64,000 nt of DNA from an uncultured Lachnospiraceae bacterium (GCA_910583605.1 CAJTXN010000011.1:25236-89235); one strand, 5' to 3'; shown: positions 9,151 through 17,467, numbered from the stretch's first letter. The notes: a model not told the origin generated them from the letters alone. Numbers and translations: made by a program.

Positions 9151-9963
9151 TCAAAGTTTATTAAGGATGAAATATTGTATTTCATCCTTAATTTTAAATC
9201 CGCAGTCCGTATAAAGTCTGTGGGCTTTTTTATTTCTTCCGGTAACCTGAAGGGATACGGCGGAATATTGTCTGTCTTTCAGATCCCGGCATATAAGGAT
9301 TAAGCCGGATTTTCCATATCCTTTTCCCTGCTCTTCATCAACGATGCCGAATTGATAGATCATGGCTTCCGTTTTCGATAGATATTCTATCAGACAGCCG
9401 CCCACATAGAGGTCTTCCACCCAGAGGGAGTATTCGCTGCAGGATGGCTGTTCTTCATATTCCAGTTCCGGCAGAAAGAATGACCGGCCTTTGGATTTTA
9501 TGGATGAAATCGGTAAATTCAGATTTTTTTTCATCAGATATTCACTATAATCATAGCATATCCGGCCGGAACGGATATAGTGATTCACTGCCGGGCATCT
9601 GAATTTAGTATTGACCGGAAAATAAATTTTTTTGATGGGAACATGATATTTGTCCAGGGCTGGAAATACGGAATCCAGTAAACCGGAAAAACAATGTCTG
9701 TGTCTGTAGTCCGGATGGGTGATTCCGTATATGAATAAATCTCTCTGATCAAAAAAAAGAGAAATAAAACAGATTAAGTGGCCGTCATATGAATATAACT
9801 GATAAAAGCAGGGAAAATTATCATGACAGCTTAATTCATTTTCGATAAAACAATCATAGAGACAGCCGTCATACAGGGCGGATTCCCTCAGCAGACGGTG
9901 AACGTCTGTCTGTTCATCAGAAGTCAGTTGTGCAGTGTTTGTGATATAATATTCGTCCGGCAT
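9151..9963 (-). CDS. GNAT-family N-acetyltransferase
   Basis: A 270-residue protein whose C-terminal ~110 residues form a GNAT fold: a beta strand (MIYQFGIVDEEQG), the acetyl-CoA pyrophosphate loop (QGKGYGKSGL, residues about 208-217), and the closing segment (NKKAHRLYTDCGF). The N-terminal half is related in general layout but lacks an obvious CoA loop, so the protein may be a tandem GNAT with one active half. The substrate is unknown. The start has GAGAGGA about 10 bases upstream and a TTGCTA-17-TATACT promoter at 9997-10025. It is transcribed divergently from pepF. Confidence 0.75.
   Translation of the reverse strand: MPDEYYITNTAQLTSDEQTDVHRLLRESALYDGCLYDCFIENELSCHDNFPCFYQLYSYDGHLICFISLFFDQRDLFIYGITHPDYRHRHCFSGLLDSVFPALDKYHVPIKKIYFPVNTKFRCPAVNHYIRSGRICYDYSEYLMKKNLNLPISSIKSKGRSFFLPELEYEEQPSCSEYSLWVEDLYVGGCLIEYLSKTEAMIYQFGIVDEEQGKGYGKSGLILICRDLKDRQYSAVSLQVTGRNKKAHRLYTDCGFKIKDEIQYFILNKL
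9161..9191. terminator. Bidirectional terminator between lepB and the GNAT gene
   Basis: Perfect 14-bp stem (9161-9174 with 9178-9191), loop TTG. On the plus strand TTTT follows. The stem lies inside the last codons of the convergent minus-strand gene, so it also encodes part of that protein. Confidence 0.75.
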
Positions 9964-9996
9964 CTAAACAAATCCTCTCAAAAATTCGATATAAAT

Positions 9997-10025
9997 AGTA
10001 TATTGTAAAATATGGAAAATAGCAA
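9997..10025 (-). promoter_or_regulatory. Probable promoter of the GNAT gene
   Basis: On the minus strand: TTGCTA (10020-10025), 17-base spacer, TATACT (9997-10002), about 35 bases before the start codon. It lies in the short divergent gap shared with pepF. Confidence 0.55.
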
Positions 10026-10045
10026 GCCTGCTGAAAGGAGTTACG

Positions 10046-11845
10046 ATGGCAAATATAGAAAGCATGAAAACCAGAAATGAGATTGATGATAAATATAAAT
10101 GGAATATGAAAGATGTATATGCAGATGAAGATTTGTGGAGCAAAGATATTGAAAAGGCAAAAGAACTGTTCCGGCGGCTGAAAGAATTCCGGGGCATAAT
10201 CTGCAGGGATGCGGATTCCTTTGCGGAATGCATGAAGCTTATGAGTGAAATTGAATTACTGACTGAGAAAGTATATTTTTATGCTAATCAAAAGTACCAT
10301 GAGGATTTAGGCTGCAGCAGATATCAGAATATGGCAGGGGAATCCACGGAGCTGCTGACCCGGTTTTATACGGCTTCATCTTTTGTGGAACCGGAGCTGC
10401 TGGCAGCAGATGAAGCATTAATCCGAAATTATCTGAAGCGGGAGGATTTACAGAAGTTTACACAATATTTCAACAATTTATTCCGGCAGAAGGAGCATAT
10501 TTTAAGTGATGAGGCAGAGGAAATACTGGCGGCCGCACAAAAGATTTCCCAGTCGCCTTCAGATATCTTTCAGGTACTGAACAATGCGGATTTAAAATTT
10601 CCAGAGATAAAAGATGAAAACGGAGAAATGGTCCGGATTACCCATTCACGGTTTGGGATTTTTCTGGAAAGCAGGGACAGGTCTGTCCGGGAAGCGGCAT
10701 TTAAGCAGATGTATGCCGTATATGGACAGTTTCGGAATACAATAGCGGCAATATTTCTGGCCAGCGTAAAAAAGGATAATTTTTTTGCGGAAATGCGGAA
10801 ATATGATTCCAGCAGACAGATGTATCTGGAGGACGGAAATATTCCGGAACAGGTATATGATAATCTGATCGAAACCGTACAGGAACATCTGCCCCTTCTG
10901 CATCGATATGTAGAGCTGCGTAAAAGGGTACTGGGTCTGGAGGAAGTGCATTTATATGATCTGTATGTACCGTTGGTGAAGGAAGTGGATTTTAATGTTC
11001 CGTTTGAAAAAGCAAAGGAAATGGTTCTGGAAGGGTTAAAACCAATGGGAGAAGAATATGGGGCGCTGCTGAAGAAAGGCTTCGGAGAAGGCTGGCTTGA
11101 TGTCTATGAAAATGAAGGCAAACGAAGTGGGGCATATTCCTGGAGTGTCTATGGGGTGCATCCGTACGTGCTTTTGAATTATCAGCCGAATCTGAATAAT
11201 GTATTTACGATTGCCCATGAAATGGGTCATGCGCTTCATTCCTATTATTCCAATGAAAATCAGACATATACAAATTCAGGATATAAGATTTTTGTTGCGG
11301 AAGTGGCTTCCACCTGTAACGAATCCCTGCTGATTCATCACCTGCTCGGACACACGGACAGCAAAGAAGAGAAAGCATATCTGCTGAACCATTTTCTGGA
11401 GCAGTTTCGCACCACTCTGTTCCGGCAGACCATGTTTGCGGAATTTGAGAAGATTACCCATGAAATGGTAGATTCCGGTAAAACATTAAACCAGGAAATG
11501 CTTTGTGAAATATATTTTGAGTTGAACCGGAAATATTTTGGTGATAAGATTGTAATTGATAAAGAAATAGAAATGGAATGGGCAAGAATACCCCATTTTT
11601 ATACGGCATTTTATGTCTATCAGTATGCCACCGGATTTTCTGCAGCAATTGCGCTTTCCAAACGGATTCTGGAACTGGGAGAACCGGCGGTGGAAGATTA
11701 TAAAAAGTTTTTAAAAGGCGGTTGCTCTGATTATCCCATTGAACTGCTGAAGACGGCAGGCGTGGATATGGGCAGCAGGGAGCCGGTGAAGGCGGCGATG
11801 AAAGTATTTGAAGAACTGCTGGAGGAATTGGAAAAACTGGTATAA
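10046..11845 (+). CDS. pepF: Oligoendopeptidase F (M3B zinc metallopeptidase)
   Basis: Cytoplasmic zinc peptidase that cuts oligopeptides. The 599-residue length is standard. The zinc-binding HExxH motif is HEMGH at residues 391-395, with the third ligand expected in the downstream helix (FVAEVASTCNE, about residues 416-426). The N-terminal half is the helical PepF lobe. The start has AAAGGAG 6 bases upstream. The protein probably degrades peptides taken up or released from signal sequences; that role is inferred from the family. Confidence 0.94.
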   Translation: MANIESMKTRNEIDDKYKWNMKDVYADEDLWSKDIEKAKELFRRLKEFRGIICRDADSFAECMKLMSEIELLTEKVYFYANQKYHEDLGCSRYQNMAGESTELLTRFYTASSFVEPELLAADEALIRNYLKREDLQKFTQYFNNLFRQKEHILSDEAEEILAAAQKISQSPSDIFQVLNNADLKFPEIKDENGEMVRITHSRFGIFLESRDRSVREAAFKQMYAVYGQFRNTIAAIFLASVKKDNFFAEMRKYDSSRQMYLEDGNIPEQVYDNLIETVQEHLPLLHRYVELRKRVLGLEEVHLYDLYVPLVKEVDFNVPFEKAKEMVLEGLKPMGEEYGALLKKGFGEGWLDVYENEGKRSGAYSWSVYGVHPYVLLNYQPNLNNVFTIAHEMGHALHSYYSNENQTYTNSGYKIFVAEVASTCNESLLIHHLLGHTDSKEEKAYLLNHFLEQFRTTLFRQTMFAEFEKITHEMVDSGKTLNQEMLCEIYFELNRKYFGDKIVIDKEIEMEWARIPHFYTAFYVYQYATGFSAAIALSKRILELGEPAVEDYKKFLKGGCSDYPIELLKTAGVDMGSREPVKAAMKVFEELLEELEKLV

Positions 11846-11921
11846 AACCAAAAGAAACCGAAGGATTCGTTTTGATTAAAGTACAAATGAAATTTGAGAT
11901 ATGGGAAAGGTGGAATCTTCA

Positions 11922-12677
11922 ATGAAATTCAGTGATGCGATTTACAAACGGAAATCTGTAAGAGCATTTGCAAATCATGAGATAGAGCCGGATTTAATTA
12001 TGCGTATTAAGTTAGCAATTGACAGTGCTGCAAGAAAATATAAGGATGTACAGATAAATGTGGTAATATCGGATTACTGCAGAAAATCGTTCCTGGCACC
12101 GTATTATATAGGGATATATACGGATGGCAGCAGGCGGTCCGAAATTAATGCAGGATATGTTTTGCAGCAGGTGGTAATTTATCTGACGGCCATTGGAATT
12201 GCCACCTGTTATCAGGCGGATAATGCCATATTCAGGGAGAAAGATTACATGGGCCGGAAAATGACGATTGCTCTGGCTCTGGGGTATCCCGGCGGGAATA
12301 TGTACCGGAGCCGGAGAGAAATAAAACGGATGAAGACAGATAAGATCTGTGTATATAAAGAAGAACCGAATACGGATATGAAGGAACTGCTGGAACTGGC
12401 CAGGGTTTCACCGTCCGCTTATAATACCCAGCCTTGGCGGTTTGTAGTGTACTCCAATCGGATGCACGTATTTCTGAAGAAATCCAGAGTGAAAAGGATT
12501 GCAAACATGGAATATATCAATATGGGGATTATGCTTGCCAATATTGTAATAGGGGCAGAAGAGAAGTGGATTGACATCTGCATGAAGGAGCAGGAGGAAC
12601 TGAAGTATAAAAAGATTGGCAGCAATGAGTATATACTTACGGTATTTAACAGAAATGGAGACGGCAGACGGATTTAA
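11922..12677 (+). CDS. Nitroreductase-family protein (two-domain type)
   Basis: A 251-residue FMN-type nitroreductase-like protein. The N-terminal RKSVRAFAN segment is the usual FMN-phosphate-binding start, and a second half begins with SPSAYNTQPWRF, which resembles the same FMN-binding strand again. This arrangement matches the atypical two-half nitroreductase family common in Clostridia, where substrates are not known. ATG 11922 has AAAGGTGG about 8 bases upstream; an ATG at 11901 lies before that site. No transmembrane helix is evident. Confidence 0.78.
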   Translation: MKFSDAIYKRKSVRAFANHEIEPDLIMRIKLAIDSAARKYKDVQINVVISDYCRKSFLAPYYIGIYTDGSRRSEINAGYVLQQVVIYLTAIGIATCYQADNAIFREKDYMGRKMTIALALGYPGGNMYRSRREIKRMKTDKICVYKEEPNTDMKELLELARVSPSAYNTQPWRFVVYSNRMHVFLKKSRVKRIANMEYINMGIMLANIVIGAEEKWIDICMKEQEELKYKKIGSNEYILTVFNRNGDGRRI

Positions 12678-12713
12678 TCGTATGCTTTCTACAGGCAAGT
12701 AAATAAAAAATGG

Positions 12714-12742
12714 TTGACAATATAATATTTATAATGTAAAAT
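12714..12742 (+). promoter_or_regulatory. Promoter of tRNA-Gly
   Basis: Consensus TTGACA (12714-12719), 17-base spacer, TAAAAT (12737-12742), 43 bases before the tRNA. Confidence 0.8.
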
Positions 12743-12785
12743 AGCATTTGTTGTTAGAGATATTTATTATGATAATTAAATATCT

Positions 12786-12857
12786 GCGCGAGTGGCTCAG
12801 TGGTGGAGTATCGCCTTGCCAAGGCGAGGGTCGCGGGTTCGAATCCCGTCTCGCGCT
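12786..12857 (+). tRNA. tRNA-Gly (anticodon GCC)
   Basis: A 72-base cloverleaf: acceptor stem GCGCGAG (12786-12792) with CTCGCGC (12850-12856), T as discriminator, anticodon loop TTGCCAA giving GCC, and the T-arm GCGGGTTCGAATCCCGT. The 3' CCA is not encoded and must be added after transcription. It has its own promoter and terminator. Confidence 0.96.
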
Positions 12858-12861
12858 TTTG

Positions 12862-12890
12862 AAAGTTTCGGATTTTCCGGAGCTTTTTTT
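12862..12890 (+). terminator. Terminator after tRNA-Gly
   Basis: 11-bp stem with two G-U pairs (12862-12872 with 12876-12886), TTT loop, then a run of seven T (12884-12890). Confidence 0.75.
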
Positions 12891-12925
12891 GCGTATAAAA
12901 TTTTTGTTTACATACCAAAATAATA

Positions 12926-12977
12926 TTGACAGTAATAAACAGTATATGGTAATATCAGATGTAGTTATAAAAACTAC
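12926..12977 (+). promoter_or_regulatory. Promoter and small hairpin before degV
   Basis: TTGACA (12926-12931), 18-base spacer, TAATAT (12950-12955), then a 6-bp hairpin GTAGTT/AACTAC (12961-12977) just ahead of the ribosome binding site. The hairpin may be an operator or may only protect the mRNA end. Confidence 0.5.
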
Positions 12978-12997
12978 ATTACAAGGAGAAAAAAACA

Positions 12998-13849
12998 GTG
13001 AATAAAGAAAAAGTTGCTATATTAGCCGATTCGGGATGTGATATTCCTGAAGATTTTATAGAGAAACATGATATAAAGCTTTTGGGACTGAAAGTAATTT
13101 ATGGAATGGAAATGTATACTGACGGCCTGGATATAGACCCGATGATGATTTATGAAAGATTTCCGGATGAGATACCAACCACATCCACACCCAATGCCGG
13201 AGATGTGATTGATATTGCAGACAAATTAAAAGCAGAAGGTTATGAAAAAGTGATAGCCGTATGTATATCCTCCAAACTGAGCGGTACGTTTAATACTGTG
13301 AAAACAACTTTGGAAGAGTATCCGGGATTTGAGACGTTTACTTTGGATACAAAGAATATCTCCACGGGTTCCGGTCTGCTTGCCATGTGGGCAGCGGTAC
13401 AGCTGAAACAGGGAAAAAGTTTTCAATGGGTAACCGCAGCGCTGGAACAGAAGGTGGCGGATTCCCATGTGTATTTTTATATGGATACCCTGGATTATCT
13501 GAAAGCAGGCGGCAGAATCGGAAACGTTACGGGTTTTATCGGCAAGGCGCTTAATTTAAAACCTGTAATTTCCTGTGACGAAGAAGGAGTATACCGGACC
13601 GTGACCATGTTAAGGGGAAGAAAGAATGCGGTGGATAAGCTGGTAGAGATTGTAAAGAAAAATACAAAATCAGAAAAATTGTGGCTCAGTATTATGAACG
13701 GGCATGCAGCGGATAAAGTCAGAGAGGTCAGGGAGCTTCTGACAGAGAATTTTAAGGATGGGGAAATCGTGGCAGAAAAACAGATTGTGGCTTCTCTGGC
13801 CGTTCATACCGGACCGGGACTGGTGGGAATCGGAGTACTGTATTTATAG
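12998..13849 (+). CDS. DegV-family fatty-acid-binding protein
   Basis: A 283-residue DegV protein: N-terminal domain opening ILADSGCDIPEDF, the middle TSTPNAGD segment that lines the lipid site, and the late GGRIGN loop. Characterised relatives bind a fatty acid and some (FakB) present it to a fatty-acid kinase for phosphorylation; no fakA is visible nearby. It starts at GTG 12998 with AAGGAG about 9 bases upstream. A second DegV gene lies at 44593-45459. Confidence 0.92.
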   Translation: MNKEKVAILADSGCDIPEDFIEKHDIKLLGLKVIYGMEMYTDGLDIDPMMIYERFPDEIPTTSTPNAGDVIDIADKLKAEGYEKVIAVCISSKLSGTFNTVKTTLEEYPGFETFTLDTKNISTGSGLLAMWAAVQLKQGKSFQWVTAALEQKVADSHVYFYMDTLDYLKAGGRIGNVTGFIGKALNLKPVISCDEEGVYRTVTMLRGRKNAVDKLVEIVKKNTKSEKLWLSIMNGHAADKVREVRELLTENFKDGEIVAEKQIVASLAVHTGPGLVGIGVLYL

Positions 13850-13862
13850 TATAAAAAGCATT

Positions 13863-13910
13863 AACCTTCAAACACATGATAACTTCATGTGATTTGGGGG
13901 TTTTCTTTTT
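13863..13910 (+). terminator. Terminator after degV
   Basis: A stem built from AACC...GGTT and the perfect CACATGA/TCATGTG pair, with G-U pairs between, ending in a T-rich tail (TTTTCTTTTT, 13901-13910). Confidence 0.65.
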
Positions 13911-14016
13911 AAGAAAATAACTGCTTTACGATAGTGAAAAAATCTTATAAAATAGAAAAAGGATTCATAAATGTCTGCAAATTTTATTGTTTTAAGAGGT
14001 TTTTTTTAACCATTTT

Positions 14017-14024
14017 GGTATACA
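14017..14024 (+). promoter_or_regulatory. Probable extended -10 promoter of ptsHI
   Basis: TGGTATACA, an extended -10 (TGnTATACA) with no good -35. Transcription would begin near 14031, just ahead of the inverted repeat at 14038. Confidence 0.45.
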
Positions 14025-14037
14025 ATAAATTAATAAT

Positions 14038-14106
14038 AGATGATTGCGAAACACATAGTCACAGGCCTGAAGATTTGCTCTCACTGCGTTAGTCAGACAA
14101 TCATCT
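14038..14106 (+). promoter_or_regulatory. Leader domain closed by an inverted repeat, upstream of ptsH
   Basis: AGATGATTG (14038-14046) pairs exactly with CAATCATCT (14098-14106), enclosing 51 bases that include the palindrome AGGCCT. It would form the 5' domain of the ptsH mRNA. I do not recognise it as a known riboswitch or RAT site. Confidence 0.45.
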
Positions 14107-14133
14107 AAATAATTGAATCAGCGGGAAAGGAGA

Positions 14134-14169
14134 ATGGTATCCGTTTGTCCCGGATACCATGAAAAATAG
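14134..14169 (+). CDS. Putative 11-codon leader peptide before ptsH
   Basis: A short ORF, MVSVCPGYHEK, begins at ATG 14134, 7 bases after GGGA of the GGGAAAGGAG ribosome binding site, and ends at TAG 14167-14169, one base before the ptsH ATG. Its start codon is the first part of a perfect 9-bp hairpin (14134-14142 with 14152-14160). Because the only good ribosome binding site for ptsH is 38 bases upstream of its start, ptsH is probably translated by coupling to this leader. Translation itself is inferred. Confidence 0.45.
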   Translation: MVSVCPGYHEK

Positions 14170-14170
14170 A

Positions 14171-14428
14171 ATGAAAGAATTTAAGTATACCATCAAAGAC
14201 GAGGTGGGACTTCATGCAAGACCGGCAGGATTGCTGGTGAAGGAAGCGAAAAAATTTTCATCTAAGATTACTGTCTGTGCCAACGGCAAATGTTCGGAGG
14301 CTACTAAACTGATGGCGATTATGGCCATGGGAATTAAACAGGGACAGGAAGTTACCGTTACGATTGAAGGAGAAGATGAAACTGCGGCAGAACAGGAACT
14401 GAAGGAGTTTTTTTCGTCTAATCTGTAG
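14171..14428 (+). CDS. ptsH: Phosphocarrier protein HPr
   Basis: Small PTS protein that takes phosphate from enzyme I and passes it to sugar-specific EIIA. The 85-residue product has the active site GLHARPAG with His15. The residue aligned with regulatory Ser46 of Firmicute HPr is Lys46 (EATKLMAIMAMG), so control by HPr kinase and CcpA should not apply. Starting at 14171 gives His15 its canonical number; starting at the in-frame ATG 14159 adds MKNR. The true start has no ribosome binding site of its own, but follows a leader ORF by one base. ptsI follows. Confidence 0.94.
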   Translation: MKEFKYTIKDEVGLHARPAGLLVKEAKKFSSKITVCANGKCSEATKLMAIMAMGIKQGQEVTVTIEGEDETAAEQELKEFFSSNL

Positions 14429-14502
14429 CCCGGTGAAGAAAAGGACATGAAAAGTTAAGGAAACGATTCGTGCAGTATCATAGCGGAACCGGAGGGATAG
14501 GA

Positions 14503-16116
14503 ATGGAAAAGATAAATGGAAAATCCATATTTAACGGAATTGCAGTAGGAAAAATTTTATTTTATTCAAAAGATGCCGGGCAGGTGAAGAGAGTTAAGAT
14601 AACGGATACCCGGGCAGAGATGGAACGATACAACAGGGCAAAAGAGAAAGCTGTGGATGAATTAAATGCCATATACGCCAAGGCCGTGAAAGAAGTGGGA
14701 GAACTGAATGCGCAGGTATTCGAGGTACATGCCATGATGCTGGAGGATGACACGTTTCATGATTCCATTCAGAATATTATTGAAAACCAGCATGTAAATG
14801 CGGAATATGCGGTGGCTACCACGGGAGATAATCTGTCGGCCATGTTTGCGGAAATGGAAGATGAATATTTCCGGGCAAGAGCCATTGATGTGAAAGATAT
14901 TGCGGAGAGGGTTATTTCCATTTTACTGGGGAAATCCACATCCAATAATATCGGGAATGAACCGGTCATTATAGTGGCGGAAGATCTGGCGCCCAGTGAA
15001 ACCGTACAGATGGATAAAGAGAAACTGCTGGCTTTTGTGACACGGCTGGGTTCTGCCAATTCCCATACGGCTATTCTGGCAAGAACCATGAATCTTCCGG
15101 CTCTGGTCGGGGTGGATATCCGGGAAGAATGGAACGGAAAAACCGCAGTTGTGGATGGTTTTGCAGGAGAACTGATCATAGAGCCGGATGAAGCCACCTT
15201 AAAGGAAATGAGGGAAAGACAGGAAGAAGTCTCCAGAAACAGGGAATTACTGGAGAATCTCAAAGGAAAAGAAGATATTACACGCAGCGGAAAGAAAATA
15301 AAATTGTATGCTAATATCGGCGGAATCGGCGATGTGGCAAATGTTATTAAAAACGACGGAGCAGGCATCGGATTATTCCGTAGCGAGTTTCTGTATTTGG
15401 AATCCGGTGATTATCCGTCTGAAAATGAACAGTTTCAGGCATATAAAACCGTAGCGGAAAACATGGCAGGTAAGAAAGTCATAATCCGCACGCTGGACAT
15501 TGGAGCGGATAAACAGGTGGATTATTTCCGGCTGGAGAAAGAAGAAAATCCGGCAATGGGATACCGGGCCATCAGAATCTGCCTGGACCGGAGGGATATT
15601 TTTAAAACCCAGCTCAGGGCGATTTATCGTGCCAGTGCTTATGGAACCATCGGAATCATGTTTCCGATGATCATCAGTGTCAATGAAGTCAGACAGATTA
15701 AAGCCATTGTGGAAGAAGTGAAAAAAGAACTGGACGGGCAACAGATTCAATACGGCAGTGTGGAGCTGGGCATTATGATAGAAACACCTGCGGCCGTGAT
15801 GATCAGTGATCTGCTGGCAGAGGAAGTGGACTTCTTCAGCATTGGCACAAATGACTTAACCCAGTACACGCTGGCCATTGACCGGCAGAATTCCAGACTG
15901 GATAATATTTATGATGCCCGCCATGAAGCAATTCTTCGAATGATCCGAATGGTAGTGGACAACGGACACAAACATAACATATGGGTTGGAATCTGCGGAG
16001 AACTGGGAGCGGATTTAAATCTGACCAAAGAATTTATCCGTATGGGGATTGATGAATTATCGGTTTCACCGGGGGCTATTTTACCGATACGAAAAATCAT
16101 ACGGGAAACAGAATAA
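14503..16116 (+). CDS. ptsI: PTS enzyme I (phosphoenolpyruvate-protein phosphotransferase)
   Basis: Takes phosphate from phosphoenolpyruvate and gives it to HPr; first step of all PTS sugar uptake. The 537-residue protein has the N-terminal HPr-binding domain, the swivelling domain with phospho-His188 (GSANSHTAILA), and the C-terminal PEP-binding barrel (GIGLFRSEFLY, MIETPAAV, and the catalytic Cys in GICGE). GGAGGGATAGGA sits just ahead of ATG 14503, which is preferred to an in-frame TTG/GTG region further upstream. It forms an operon with ptsH, 74 bases apart. Confidence 0.96.
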   Translation: MEKINGKSIFNGIAVGKILFYSKDAGQVKRVKITDTRAEMERYNRAKEKAVDELNAIYAKAVKEVGELNAQVFEVHAMMLEDDTFHDSIQNIIENQHVNAEYAVATTGDNLSAMFAEMEDEYFRARAIDVKDIAERVISILLGKSTSNNIGNEPVIIVAEDLAPSETVQMDKEKLLAFVTRLGSANSHTAILARTMNLPALVGVDIREEWNGKTAVVDGFAGELIIEPDEATLKEMRERQEEVSRNRELLENLKGKEDITRSGKKIKLYANIGGIGDVANVIKNDGAGIGLFRSEFLYLESGDYPSENEQFQAYKTVAENMAGKKVIIRTLDIGADKQVDYFRLEKEENPAMGYRAIRICLDRRDIFKTQLRAIYRASAYGTIGIMFPMIISVNEVRQIKAIVEEVKKELDGQQIQYGSVELGIMIETPAAVMISDLLAEEVDFFSIGTNDLTQYTLAIDRQNSRLDNIYDARHEAILRMIRMVVDNGHKHNIWVGICGELGADLNLTKEFIRMGIDELSVSPGAILPIRKIIRETE

Positions 16117-16204
16117 GGCGGGACTAAGAAAAACAGTAAAATCCCGGAAAGCTATTACGGAAGAAAGGTAACACGGACAGTCATGTGAAAAAGGTATAAA
16201 AGAA

Positions 16205-16690
16205 ATGATCGATTATGAAAACAGTATACACGGAAAAAAAGCCATGGATTTATTTAAACAGGGATATAACTGCTCTCAGGCGGTATTCCTTGCATTTTCG
16301 GATATGTATGATATGGATGAAAAGACGGCTGCAAGGCTCAGTTCCTCCTTTGGAGGCGGTATGGGACGGCTGCGGGAGGTCTGCGGTACCGTAAGCGGAA
16401 TGTTTATGGTGGCAGGAATGCTATTCGGTTATGATTCGCCGGAAACAGGGAAAATTAAGGCGGAGCATTATGCAAGAATACAAAAGCTGGCAGGAGAATT
16501 TGCGGAAATCAACGGTTCCATTGTCTGCCGGGAATTGCTTGGAACTCTGGCCGGTGAGAATAGTCCGGTTCCGGAGCAGAGGACGGAAGAGTATTATAAG
16601 AAGAGGCCCTGTGTCCATCTGGCAGGTATTGCGGCTGCGCTGATGGAGGAATATATCGCATTGGAATGTCATTCAGCGGAGGAGAATTAG
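16205..16690 (+). CDS. C_GCAxxG_C_C family putative redox protein
   Basis: A 161-residue protein with the conserved cysteines of the C_GCAxxG_C_C family: NCSQAV (about residue 23), a glycine-rich FGGGMGR, VCGTVSG (about residue 61), CRELLG, and a late RPCVHLAG. Family members in anaerobes are thought to be redox-active and often sit near oxidoreductases; no reaction is established. Rubrerythrin follows after 61 bases, which suggests a shared part in handling oxidants. The ATG has a modest AAGG 11 bases upstream. Confidence 0.85.
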   Translation: MIDYENSIHGKKAMDLFKQGYNCSQAVFLAFSDMYDMDEKTAARLSSSFGGGMGRLREVCGTVSGMFMVAGMLFGYDSPETGKIKAEHYARIQKLAGEFAEINGSIVCRELLGTLAGENSPVPEQRTEEYYKKRPCVHLAGIAAALMEEYIALECHSAEEN

Positions 16691-16751
16691 TACTGTCCTT
16701 GGAGAGGGACGTTAAAAACTACTACAATTAATGGTAAAGGGGTATAATAGT

Positions 16752-17294
16752 ATGCCGGAATTAAAAGGGACAAAAACAGAAGCAAATTTAATGACTGCTT
16801 ATGCAGGGGAATCGGAAGCGAGAAATAAATATACGTATTATGCTTCGAAAGCAAAAGAAGACGGATATATTCAGATTGCCAATATATTTAAGGAAACTGC
16901 AGCCAATGAGAGAGAACACGCGAAGTTATGGTTCAAAATTTTACATGGCGGTGATATTCCGGATACTCTGGATAATCTTAAGGATGCAGCAAAAGGTGAA
17001 AATTTTGAATGGACCGATATGTATGTGCAGTTTGCGAAAGATGCAAAGGAAGAAGGTTTTAATGATATTGCCTATTTGTTTGAAGCGGTAGCAAAGATAG
17101 AAAAGGAACATGAGGAGCGTTACCGGAAACTGATTGCCAATATTGAAGGCGGACTGGTATTTTCCAAAGACGGGGATACAATCTGGCAGTGTCTGAACTG
17201 CGGACATATTGTAATCGGGAAAAAGGCACCGGAGGTTTGTCCGGTATGTAAAAAATCCAAGGCGTATTTTCAGGAAAAACCGGAAAACTATTAA
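16752..17294 (+). CDS. rbr: Rubrerythrin
   Basis: Non-haem di-iron peroxidase of anaerobes that reduces hydrogen peroxide in the cytoplasm. The 180-residue product has the four-helix ferritin-like domain with metal-binding glutamates (YAGESEARNKY, NEREHAKLW, EKEHEERY) and a C-terminal rubredoxin-like iron centre with two CxxC pairs (CLNCG and CPVCK). AAAGGGG lies about 9 bases before ATG 16752. A TATAAT also lies within the ribosome binding region (16743-16748), but it is too close to the start to be this gene's promoter. Confidence 0.95.
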   Translation: MPELKGTKTEANLMTAYAGESEARNKYTYYASKAKEDGYIQIANIFKETAANEREHAKLWFKILHGGDIPDTLDNLKDAAKGENFEWTDMYVQFAKDAKEEGFNDIAYLFEAVAKIEKEHEERYRKLIANIEGGLVFSKDGDTIWQCLNCGHIVIGKKAPEVCPVCKKSKAYFQEKPENY

Positions 17295-17316
17295 AAGAAA
17301 AATATGGACCATGACG

Positions 17317-17354
17317 GCGCAAATGTTTGGAAAGAAAACATTTGCGCTATTTTT
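17317..17354 (+). terminator. Terminator after rubrerythrin
   Basis: Perfect 12-bp stem (17317-17328 with 17336-17347), 7-base loop, then TATTTTT. Confidence 0.85.
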
Positions 17355-17365
17355 CTGTCAGAACA

Positions 17366-17393
17366 TTGACAAAAAAAAGATGCTGTGTTAAAT
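17366..17393 (+). promoter_or_regulatory. Probable promoter of proS
   Basis: TTGACA (17366-17371), 16-base spacer, TTAAAT (17388-17393), about 75 bases before proS. No T-box motif is visible in the short leader. Confidence 0.55.
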
Positions 17394-17467
17394 TTGGATA
17401 AAATTTAGATATAAGCGGGCATGGATTTGCAATGTCCGTGATTCGGGCATAGAAAGGATGAAAAAGA

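Noticed and set aside
12748..13005. An 85-codon open frame over the tRNA region
   Set aside because: It runs through tRNA-Gly and its terminator and has no family likeness; the tRNA explains the sequence.
14769..15368. A 199-codon frame antisense to ptsI
   Set aside because: It is low-complexity (Ser-rich) and mirrors the Glu/Lys codons of a clear enzyme I gene.
16743..16748. TATAAT as a promoter of a leaderless rubrerythrin mRNA
   Set aside because: It is only 3 bases before the start codon, and a normal AAAGGGG ribosome binding site is present, so it is likely chance.
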